NCBI GenBank assembly: GCA_910578935.1
Contig: CAJTSM010000004.1
Location: 62,001 to 126,000 of the forward strand
Length of the DNA: 64,000 nucleotides
Direction of reading: 5' to 3'
Source of the DNA: an uncultured Oscillibacter sp.
Lineage (GTDB): Bacteria > Bacillota > Clostridia > Oscillospirales > Oscillospiraceae
A program made the translations under genes and the position numbers. Numbering within the stretch: the stretch's first letter is position 1; each line of letters begins with the position of its first letter. The notes under the pieces were generated by a model. That model was not told the DNA's origin and did not search any database. It saw only the letters and a program-made list of their open reading frames with translations. Below, one piece after another: positions 57,392-64,000 of this stretch.

Positions 57392-57426
57392 TGCCGCTCA
57401 CCTTTCCTTTCGGATCGACGGATTCA

Positions 57427-58275
57427 TCATTTCGCCTCGCCGGCGCCTTCACCGCCCATTTCGCGCTGCTTTTGAGACATATAGGTCAAAAGCCGTTCCC
57501 GCAGGGACTTGGGATTCTCGCCGGCCTGGATGGCCATGACGCCCTCCACGATGATCTGCTTGCACAGGACCTCCTCGCTGTCCCGCCCCCGGAGGAGCTG
57601 GGCCACAGGGCCGAAGACCACGTGGGCGAGCAAGCACCCGTACAGCGTGGTGATCAGAGCGGTGCCCATGCTGGTGCCCAGGGAGTCCGCGCCGCCGTCG
57701 CCGGAGAGGTTCATGGATTTCAGCATGTTGATGAGGCCCACCAGGGTACCCACCATGCCGAAGGCCGGGGCCACGCTGGACGCCTTGTCGTAGAGCGCCG
57801 CGGCGTCCTCGTGCCGGGCGGACATGCACTCGATGTCGTTTTCCAAAATGCCCCGGACCTTATCTTGGTCGTTGGCGTCTACGATGAGCATAATGGCCTG
57901 CTTGAAGAAGGGGTCGGTCTGCTCGTTGGCCTTCTCCTCCAGGGACAAAAGGCCGTTTTTCCGGGCGATCTGGGCCAGCTCCACCAATTGGTCAATGTAG
58001 CCCTTGGGATCGTACATCTTGTTGTTCAGGATGATCTTGAAATGCTTGGGCATGGCCTTGAGCATGGACCCGGGGAAGCTGGCCAGCACGACGAAAATCG
58101 TACATCCGATGGTGATGAAGATGGACGCCGCGTCGAAGAAGTTCCAGAGGTTAGCCAGCTCGAAGGTAACCGGGGGCTTTCCCGCCGCGCCGGGGCCGAT
58201 GTTGATGCCCATGACGCAGCCAAGCAAAAACACGCCGAACGCGCCGACAATACCGATGATATAGTTTATATTCAT
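57427..58275 (-). CDS. motA: Stator protein MotA
   Basis: 282 aa. Four membrane helices: two near residues 4-22 and about 48-65, two near 165-185 and 200-220. It has ASSVAPAFGMVGTLVGLI, with the conserved Pro, and the charged loop near 75-160 that meets FliG. It forms the stator ring with MotB. A GGGAGCGAGG site precedes the ATG. It is 35 bp upstream of motB. Confidence 0.96.
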   Translation of the reverse strand: MNINYIIGIVGAFGVFLLGCVMGINIGPGAAGKPPVTFELANLWNFFDAASIFITIGCTIFVVLASFPGSMLKAMPKHFKIILNNKMYDPKGYIDQLVELAQIARKNGLLSLEEKANEQTDPFFKQAIMLIVDANDQDKVRGILENDIECMSARHEDAAALYDKASSVAPAFGMVGTLVGLINMLKSMNLSGDGGADSLGTSMGTALITTLYGCLLAHVVFGPVAQLLRGRDSEEVLCKQIIVEGVMAIQAGENPKSLRERLLTYMSQKQREMGGEGAGEAK

Positions 58276-58340
58276 GTAGAAATGCCTCGCTCCCTCGGCC
58301 GGACGCCGGGCCCCGGCCTGTGAATTTTATCTATATTCGA

Positions 58341-58556
58341 TCAACGCTTGTCCGATACCACGATCTCGCGGTGGATATCCTGGACCTTTGCGTTGTACTC
58401 TGCGATTTTATGAATGATCTCCTCTACGCTCTCACGGACCAGGTAGTAGTCGTGATTCATCATGGTGATCTTGGACTCAGGGATGCACTCAATGTGCTCG
58501 ATCTGCAAATGGTTGACCAGAAATTTGTCATGATTTCTCTTCGTCAAAAGGATCAT
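58341..58556 (-). CDS. flbD: FlbD/SwrD family flagellar protein
   Basis: 71 aa. It begins MILLTKRNHDKFLVNHLQIE and continues ITMMNHDYYLVRESVEEII, the FlbD pattern found between flgE and motA or fliL in Firmicutes. In Bacillus the homologue SwrD raises motor torque. The start at 58556 is taken because AAAGGGCGG lies upstream and family members begin MI-LT; the ATG at 58574 would put this site in the coding region. Confidence 0.9.
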   Translation of the reverse strand: MILLTKRNHDKFLVNHLQIEHIECIPESKITMMNHDYYLVRESVEEIIHKIAEYNAKVQDIHREIVVSDKR

Positions 58557-58644
58557 AATAGACCGCCCTTTCATGCCCCGCCGGGGCTCCCGGCCCCGGC
58601 GGGCAACTGTTATTTCTTAGCAGTTTGTTGAGCGTTCCGCTCTA

Positions 58645-59931
58645 TCAGCGCTTCATGTTCACCAGCTCTTCCAACATGGAGTCGGTGACCGTGATGATGC
58701 GGGTATTGGCCTGATAGCCCCGCTGCGTGGTGATGAGCTCGGAGATCTCCTCCGCCAGGTCCACGTTGGGGGCTTCCAGGAAGCCCACCATCATCTCCGT
58801 GTCGCCGCCCAGGATATCGGTGCCGGGGACGGGTTCGGGGGCATCTCCGCCGGCAGCTCCTCCGCCGCCGGCGGCGGCGTCAGCTTCCAGTCTGGAGTAG
58901 CCCACGCTGGCAGGTCCGCCCTTCCACAGGTCCTTTTGGACGTTGCCCAGCATACTGATGCTCAGGCTGCCCGCGCCCTCCTGGCACTTGTAGTAGGAAT
59001 TTCCGATGTGGGTCACGCCGTTGGGGTTGGTGACGCTGCCGATCGCCAGGTAGCCGATGATTACCGGCTTGCCGTCTTCTTTACTGGTACCGCTGATGCA
59101 GCCGGTTTTCGAGTCGATGCTGATGCTGTCCAGCTGGGCGAACTCATATTCCTCGTCAGCCGCCGGGGCGTCCGGGTCCGGGTTGTTCCCCGCGCCGCCC
59201 TGGTTGTTGTTGGGGGCATATTTGGGCTTATCGTCCACCAGCCTCTGGGCCGCGGTGGTATCCGCGGCGCCTCCGCCGCCGCCCTGGTTGTTTCCGCCCA
59301 CCGGCGCGTCGGTTTTGGGATCGATGTCGGTCCGGGCGTATTTGATCTGATGGTTTTCGTCCCAGCGGGGGAGGCGGATGGGCACCAGCTGGTCGCTGAC
59401 CACCTGCCGGACCACCGGCTTGCCGTCCGCGCCGGTGACGGTTTCCGTCTCGGCGGTGGTCATAAAGCCGTAGACCACGTTGCCCTTGCTGTCCACCAGG
59501 TAGTTGTCGGGGCCGAACTTGAAGTCGCCCACCCGGGTGAGGTTCAGGGCCTTGAAATTCTCCGCCGAGAAATTGGCGTCATAGACTTCGGGGTTTGTGC
59601 TGTTTTCCACATCCTTGGTCCCCACCAGGAAAAAGCCGTCGCCAACCAGCGCGCAGTCCATGGGGTTGCCGGGGTTGTAGCTGGAGGAGGACATGTTCAG
59701 GTCAATGCTGCCCACCATAGAGCCATAGCCCAGCTGGGAGGGGTTCATACCGCCCACGCTGGTGGTGCCGTTGGACCCGGCGGAGTACATGCTGTACACG
59801 CTGTCCCGGAAGACGGTCCTCTGCTTTTTATAGCCCTGGGTGTTGACGTTTGCCACGTTGTTGCCGATAACGGTCAGCTTCTGCATATGGGCCTTCAGGC
59901 CCGCGACGGATGCGTACATTGATCCGGTCAT
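58645..59931 (-). CDS. flgE: Flagellar hook protein FlgE
   Basis: 428 aa. N-terminal KAHMQKLTVIGNNVANVNTQ, GYKKQRTVF and C-terminal DLAEEISELITTQRGYQAN are canonical. The middle has low-complexity inserts rich in Gly, Asn, Gln and Asp (about 214-265) and another Gly/Ala-rich stretch near 355-372. These are presumably surface-exposed loops of hook domain D2. AAAGGAG precedes the ATG at 59931. It lies between TIGR02530 and flbD. Confidence 0.95.
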   Translation of the reverse strand: MTGSMYASVAGLKAHMQKLTVIGNNVANVNTQGYKKQRTVFRDSVYSMYSAGSNGTTSVGGMNPSQLGYGSMVGSIDLNMSSSSYNPGNPMDCALVGDGFFLVGTKDVENSTNPEVYDANFSAENFKALNLTRVGDFKFGPDNYLVDSKGNVVYGFMTTAETETVTGADGKPVVRQVVSDQLVPIRLPRWDENHQIKYARTDIDPKTDAPVGGNNQGGGGGAADTTAAQRLVDDKPKYAPNNNQGGAGNNPDPDAPAADEEYEFAQLDSISIDSKTGCISGTSKEDGKPVIIGYLAIGSVTNPNGVTHIGNSYYKCQEGAGSLSISMLGNVQKDLWKGGPASVGYSRLEADAAAGGGGAAGGDAPEPVPGTDILGGDTEMMVGFLEAPNVDLAEEISELITTQRGYQANTRIITVTDSMLEELVNMKR

Positions 59932-60028
59932 AGGGAAATTGAACTCCTTTCGAATCCTTGGCGCCGCCCGGGTCCCGTCAGTCGGGCGGGACCCGATGGC
60001 CTCCGTAAATCCGGTCCTGCCATTTCAC

Positions 60029-60397
60029 TTACAGGAACACGGCGCCGTCGATGTTGGTGAATACGCTGTCTTTCATCTCGTCCTGGGTGATGGCCGTGAT
60101 GACCTTTCCATGGGGGACGTTAATGATAAAGGCTTTTTCAGTGTCCATGGCCAGAATGTTGGTGGCGCCCTTGGCCTGCGCCCGCACCATGCTGCCCTTG
60201 ATCTGGTCGATCAGGCCGGGGGTAATTTCGATGCCCCGCTCCTCGGCGCGGCTCATGGCATGCTTGGAAAACTGGACATCCTGTCCCGCTTTTGCCAGCT
60301 CCGTCTGTAAGGCCATGGCGAAACCGCCGGCAGCCGTTCGCTTCCCTGCGTCCGGTGTTTGCTGGATTTGGCTTTGTCTCGCTACGCGTTCGATCAC
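60029..60397 (-). CDS. Flagellar operon protein, TIGR02530 type
   Basis: 122 aa. The core reads VQFSKHAMSRAEERGIEITP, then DQIKGSMVRAQAKGATNIL and a C-terminal AFIINVPHGKVITAI, the family found between flgD and flgE. It is cytosolic and possibly a hook-assembly chaperone, but function is not established. Start is GTG with GAGGTGAT ahead. It is 11 bp after flgD. Confidence 0.87.
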   Translation of the reverse strand: MIERVARQSQIQQTPDAGKRTAAGGFAMALQTELAKAGQDVQFSKHAMSRAEERGIEITPGLIDQIKGSMVRAQAKGATNILAMDTEKAFIINVPHGKVITAITQDEMKDSVFTNIDGAVFL

Positions 60398-60408
60398 GTA
60401 AGATCACC

Positions 60409-61014
60409 TCAGCCTTCGGTGTTTCCGGGTGTGCCGTTCTCTCCGCCGTTCTCCGGGGGAGTCGTCTCGCCGCCGGGGGGCGTGGTTTCAGCGGGCGGGT
60501 CCGTTTCGTCCGGCTTGTCGGGCTTGTCGCCGCCTTCCACACCGTCGCCGCCTTCCACCTTGTCGTCCTCTTCTTCCTTGGGCGGCAGCTTGCCCACGGC
60601 CATGATCTCATTGAGATAGTAATACTCGTCGTTGTCAAGGAAAATGACCTGCTGGCCGTCGATCGTACCGGTGCCGGTGACCTCTCCATAGATTTCCTGA
60701 AGCTTGCCGTCGTCGCCGTATTTGCCCACGGTGACATGCTTGCCCACCAGGGACGCGGAATAGTTCATCGTCACGGCGTCGGTCATGTTGACCATGGAGG
60801 TAATCATCTGCATCTGCACCATCTGGTTCAGCATCTCGGAAGTATCCATGGTATTATCAATACCCTGGCTGGTCAATTGGGTAATCATCAGGGTGATGAA
60901 ATCCGTCATGTCCAGGTCCAGGTTGCTGCCCTTCTTGGCAATGGTAATCTCTTTGCCTTTGTCGGTCTTATGGCTTCCGTAAAGGCCGCTGATGTCCGTC
61001 ATCAAATCGCTCAT
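60409..61014 (-). CDS. flgD: Hook-capping protein FlgD
   Basis: 201 aa. FlgD N-terminal pattern DMTDFITLMITQLTSQGIDN, followed by EMLNQMVQMQMITSM and a small beta domain (GKHVTVGKYGDDG). The last 55 residues are a Pro/Glu/Asp/Thr tail of low complexity. It lacks the C-terminal Ig/tudor domains of enterobacterial FlgD, as in other Firmicutes. It scaffolds hook assembly. GGAAGTGAATG-type site lies ahead. It is 26 bp after fliK. Confidence 0.9.
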   Translation of the reverse strand: MSDLMTDISGLYGSHKTDKGKEITIAKKGSNLDLDMTDFITLMITQLTSQGIDNTMDTSEMLNQMVQMQMITSMVNMTDAVTMNYSASLVGKHVTVGKYGDDGKLQEIYGEVTGTGTIDGQQVIFLDNDEYYYLNEIMAVGKLPPKEEEDDKVEGGDGVEGGDKPDKPDETDPPAETTPPGGETTPPENGGENGTPGNTEG

Positions 61015-61039
61015 TCATTCACTTCCTTTCTAAAGGAAC

Positions 61040-62173
61040 TCACTCCCCGTCCAAGGGGATCAGGCCCAAGCGGAGCTGCTGAAGGAAATCCTCGCCGCCG
61101 CTTTCCCGTTTCCGGCGCTGCTCCTGCTGACGCCGCTGGTGCTGTTCCTGCTGCTGCTCATAAAGGTCCTGCCGCTGGCTCTCCTCTTGACGGGGGACTT
61201 CCACCCGGACCTCCTGCTGTGCCTCCCGGCCAAGCAGCGCCTCCAGCCCCGTGGTATTCTTCGATAAAAGCTCCTGAGTGCCGCGGTTCTCGGCGTGCAG
61301 CTGCACCACCAAGCCGCCGTCCTTGCTCCAGGTCATCTCTACGGTGACCTTACCCAAATTCTCCGGAGTCAGCTGAAGCTCCACCCGGGTTTCGCCGTTG
61401 GCAAGGGCTTCATGGATTCTCGGCGCCAGCTGCTTTTCAACCGGCTGCTCCGCTTCCGGCGCCTTGGGGGCCTCGCCCACCTTCACAGGGACGGCCTTGA
61501 CCTCCTCAAAAACAGGCGTCCCGGCTTCTCCGCCCTGGGGCTGCGCAGTTTCGTCGGCCTGTGCGGCTTCCGCATCCTTGGACCCGGACTCGCCACGCTC
61601 CACCTTGATCTCCACGGTCCGTCCCTCTGTCTCTTGCGCGGCTTCCGGCGCTTGGACCGTCTGGGGAAGCTCTTCCGCTAAGGCCTGGTCCACCGTTTGG
61701 CTCTCACCGTCTTCCACAGCGGTTTCAAAGGTCTGCTGCTCCGGTTGGGGAGCAAAGCTCCGGGTTTCCGGCGCCGCAAGGGTTTCCGCCGCCAGGATGG
61801 CAACCTCGTCCGCAGCGGCCTCGGCCTGAACCTCCGGCGCCATGGTTTCCTGCCCGACAGGTACCACCGGATTTTGCAGCATCGCCATTGCCGCCAGAAC
61901 CATCTGCTCCTCCAGCTCCTTGCCGTCCTTAAGACCGGTTTGGGGCTGCCGGGGCTCTTCCGCTTCCTGAGTCTTCTGAGCGCTCTGGGCGTCCTGCGGT
62001 TTCTGGGCAGGCTCACCCTTCTCCTGCTTGGGGGCCGGAGAGGCCTCTGTCTGTTTTTGCTCCAGCAGCTTTTGGAAGCCGTCCTTTTGGCCGGACTGCT
62101 CTCCCTTTTTCGCCGCCGGGGGGATCTGGGGGACCTGTGCGTTCGCCAGCATTGTGTTGATTAACTGTTCCAT
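61040..62173 (-). CDS. fliK: Hook-length control protein FliK
   Basis: 377 aa. An N-terminal export region is followed by a disordered middle rich in Gln, Glu, Ala and Pro (about 20-270), which acts as a ruler. The C-terminal flg_hook domain is at about 275-350: TRVELQLTPENLGKVTVEM, VVQLHAENRGTQELL. A Gln/Arg-rich tail ends the protein. It measures hook length and switches FlhB. The ATG at 62173 has AAGGAGG 11 bases upstream; the GTG at 62185 overlaps that site. It lies between fliJ and flgD. Confidence 0.93.
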   Translation of the reverse strand: MEQLINTMLANAQVPQIPPAAKKGEQSGQKDGFQKLLEQKQTEASPAPKQEKGEPAQKPQDAQSAQKTQEAEEPRQPQTGLKDGKELEEQMVLAAMAMLQNPVVPVGQETMAPEVQAEAAADEVAILAAETLAAPETRSFAPQPEQQTFETAVEDGESQTVDQALAEELPQTVQAPEAAQETEGRTVEIKVERGESGSKDAEAAQADETAQPQGGEAGTPVFEEVKAVPVKVGEAPKAPEAEQPVEKQLAPRIHEALANGETRVELQLTPENLGKVTVEMTWSKDGGLVVQLHAENRGTQELLSKNTTGLEALLGREAQQEVRVEVPRQEESQRQDLYEQQQEQHQRRQQEQRRKRESGGEDFLQQLRLGLIPLDGE

Positions 62174-62247
62174 ACGCTCGTTCACCTCCTTGTCATTTTA
62201 GGATATCTATTTCCAAACTGTGCCTGGGCACAAGGTTGGACCCCGTG

Positions 62248-62694
62248 TCATGAGGCCGCGTGGGCCCGGGTGGAGCTGACAAATTCCTCGATAAACAGCT
62301 CTTCGCTCTTGGCCTCCTCCTTGTGGTAGGCCTCCAGCTTCTTCTCCTTCAGTTTTTCAATGGAGGAGGTTTCCTTCTTCGCCTCCACCATGGCCTCCCG
62401 GCGTTTCTCCGCCTCGGCCTCCAGCTCCTCCAGGCGCTTGGTTTCCAACTGGATCTCCTGCTCGGCGGCCCGGAGGGCGCTTTGATACATCAGCGCCTCC
62501 GTCACCGGCATACCTTCCAGCGCCCGGTCCCGGTAATCCTCATTGCAGTCCCGGTACTCCCGCCAGAGTTTTTCCAGCAGCTCCTCCTGGGCCCGGACCC
62601 GGGCCACGGCCTCGGCATGCTCTCCCTGAAGCACCCCCAGCACCTGCTGCTTGTAAGAAAGGACGGTATCCAAAGCGAACTTGAACTTTTTCAC
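62248..62694 (-). CDS. fliJ: Flagellar FliJ protein
   Basis: 148 aa of continuous coiled coil. It begins KKFKFALDTVLSYKQQVLGV, the FliJ start, and continues with heptads up to HKEEAKSEELFIEEF. It links the FliI ATPase to FlhA. Start is GTG at 62694 with AAAGGAG 11 bases upstream; an in-frame upstream ATG runs through the end of fliI. It follows fliI by 23 bp. Confidence 0.9.
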   Translation of the reverse strand: MKKFKFALDTVLSYKQQVLGVLQGEHAEAVARVRAQEELLEKLWREYRDCNEDYRDRALEGMPVTEALMYQSALRAAEQEIQLETKRLEELEAEAEKRREAMVEAKKETSSIEKLKEKKLEAYHKEEAKSEELFIEEFVSSTRAHAAS

Positions 62695-62717
62695 AGAACG
62701 GTTCTCCTTTGGTTCAG

Positions 62718-64000
62718 TTAGTTCAGAATCTGTTTCAGCTTCTCTATGCACTGGTCATAGCTGAACGCTTCGTCGATGTCCTGGGTCAAAAAGGCGTTCA
62801 CCGCGTCGATCTTGGAAAGGGCGTAGTCCAAATTCCGGTTGCTCCCCGGCTTATAGGCTCCGATCGCCACCAGGTCCTGATTTTTTTCATACGTACTGAG
62901 AATGTCCCGGAGGCGGGAGGCCAGCTGCCGGTGTTCCGGATTTACGATTTCCACCATCAAGCGGGAGATGCTGGCGGACACATCGATGGCCGGGTAGTGG
63001 TTGCTGTTGGCCAAGGCGCGGGAGAGGACGATGTGCCCGTCCAAAATGCCCCGGACCGTGTCGGCGATGGGTTCGTTGGTGTCGTCGCCCTCCACCAGGA
63101 CCGTGTAGACCCCGGTGATGGAACCTTTGTCAAAATTGCCGCTTCGCTCCAGGAGCTTGGGCATTTCCGCATACATGGAAGGGGTGTAGCCCCGGCTCAC
63201 CGGCGGCTCGCCGATGGCAAGGCCGATCTCCCGCTGGGCCATGGCAAACCGGGTCAGGGAATCCATCATCAGGAGAACGTCGTAGCCCTGGTCCCGGAAA
63301 TACTCCGCGATGCCCGTGGCCACGCTGGGGCACTTCATCCGCAGCATGGCGGGCTGGTCGGAGGTGGCCACCACCAGCACGGAGCGGCGCATGCCCTCTT
63401 CGCCCAGGTCCTTCTGGACGAACTCCAAAACTTCCCGGCCCCGTTCGCCCACCAGGGCGATGACGTTGATGTCCGCTTTGACATTTTTTGCGATCATGCC
63501 CATCAGCGTGGACTTCCCCACGCCGGAGCCCGCGAAAATACCGATGCGCTGGCCCTTGCCGATCGTAATCATGCCGTCGATGGCCTTGACTCCAAACTCC
63601 ATCCGCTCCCGGATCGGAGGGCGGCGGAGGGGATTGATATAGGAACCGCCCACGCAGTAGGCGTCGCCCCCCTCAAAGGGAGCCTTGCCGTCAATGGGCT
63701 GGCCCATGGCGTTGATGATGCGGCCCCGGAGAAACTCCCCCACCCGCAGCGTCAGCTGCCGCCCGGTGTTCCGGACGAAGTTGCCCGCCGAGATGCCCGC
63801 CATGTCGGAATAGGGCATCAGCAGGATGTGGTCGTTCTTGAAGCCCACCACCTCGGCGGTGACCTGCCCGCCGGAGTCGCCGTTGTAGATCCGGCAGATG
63901 TCGCCGACGGCGGCCCTGCCGCCGCTGGCCTCAATGGACATTCCGACAATATTCTCAATTTTCCCGGTCAGGCTGTACGTTTCCGCATTGTAGACCTGAC
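62718..64000 (-). CDS. fliI: Flagellum-specific ATP synthase FliI (N-terminus beyond right edge)
   Basis: 426 codons are visible; the reading frame is open to the right edge, where residues TYSLTGKIENIVG match the beta-barrel start of FliI. Walker A GIFAGSGVGKSTLMGM, DVLLMMDSLTRFAMAQREIG and QLASRLRDILSTYEKNQDL are present. It is the F1-like export ATPase. The ATG at 63941 is internal and not the true start. Genes fliH, fliG, fliF and others would be expected beyond the window. Confidence 0.97.
   Translation of the reverse strand, partial: QVYNAETYSLTGKIENIVGMSIEASGGRAAVGDICRIYNGDSGGQVTAEVVGFKNDHILLMPYSDMAGISAGNFVRNTGRQLTLRVGEFLRGRIINAMGQPIDGKAPFEGGDAYCVGGSYINPLRRPPIRERMEFGVKAIDGMITIGKGQRIGIFAGSGVGKSTLMGMIAKNVKADINVIALVGERGREVLEFVQKDLGEEGMRRSVLVVATSDQPAMLRMKCPSVATGIAEYFRDQGYDVLLMMDSLTRFAMAQREIGLAIGEPPVSRGYTPSMYAEMPKLLERSGNFDKGSITGVYTVLVEGDDTNEPIADTVRGILDGHIVLSRALANSNHYPAIDVSASISRLMVEIVNPEHRQLASRLRDILSTYEKNQDLVAIGAYKPGSNRNLDYALSKIDAVNAFLTQDIDEAFSYDQCIEKLKQILN

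Noticed and set aside
1..64000. tRNA, rRNA, insertion sequence, prophage or CRISPR features
   Set aside because: None recognised on either strand; no transposase or integrase reading frame was seen.

Overview
The window reads as one stretch of a GC-rich, motile, Gram-positive Clostridia chromosome. The flagellar gene order is of Firmicutes type (FliY rather than plain FliN, CheC, CheD, CheV, FliW-CsrA). It has S-layer-homology proteins, strong AGGAGG ribosome sites with frequent TTG and GTG starts, and a LexA operator of Gram-positive type. High GC plus SLH proteins suggest an Oscillospiraceae-like gut organism (Oscillibacter/Flavonifractor/Intestinimonas type). That placement is inference, since no rRNA gene is present.

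Positions 1-6616 are housekeeping. On the minus strand lie a nucleoside-type ABC importer (ATPase cut by the left edge, plus a BMP-type lipoprotein) and the deoC-deoD nucleoside catabolism pair, each pair with its own promoter. On the plus strand lie a secreted trypsin-like protease, secG, and lexA with an operator over its own -35.

Positions 6615-17140 (minus strand) hold two motility operons. The first is flgM-flgN-flgK-flgL-yviE-fliW-csrA-yjfB, behind a clear SigD-type promoter. The second is cheA-cheW-cheR-cheB, closed by a strong terminator.

Positions 17236-30959 (plus strand) form an unusual accessory block: a FliK-like protein, an FlhX (FlhB C-terminal paralogue), a PilZ protein, two giant SLH surface proteins, a second PilZ protein, and a solitary ClpB-type AAA+ ATPase. 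Converging on it from the right (minus strand, 30908-40502) is an apparent transcript that begins fliD-fliS-(FliT-like). It continues with an FtsE-like ATPase without a visible permease, a chemoreceptor, an FtsA/PilM-like actin-fold ATPase with beta-grasp-like C-terminal modules, and a Lys/Ala-rich single-span membrane protein. This bipartite block is the best candidate for an undescribed envelope/motility system.

Positions 40669-42182 (plus strand) carry a ParA-like ATPase and a ComFB-domain protein, divergent from fliD. From 64000 down to 42386 runs a long fla/che operon on the minus strand: fliI(partial)-fliJ-fliK-flgD-(TIGR02530)-flgE-flbD-motA-motB-fliM-fliY-cheY-fliO-fliP-fliQ-fliR-flhB-flhA-sigD-two rod genes-cheC-cheD-cheV-(dead EAL-HDOD). 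flhF and flhG are missing from their common place between flhA and sigD, and no fliL lies between motB and fliM. Flagellin, the MS-ring and C-ring base genes and flgB/flgC are not in the window.

Taken together, the window encodes hook, rod, export gate, stator, switch, chemotaxis core and the SigD/FlgM and FliW/CsrA checkpoints. Several likely cyclic-dinucleotide readers are interspersed (two PilZ, one ComFB, one degenerate EAL), but no GGDEF synthase is visible.
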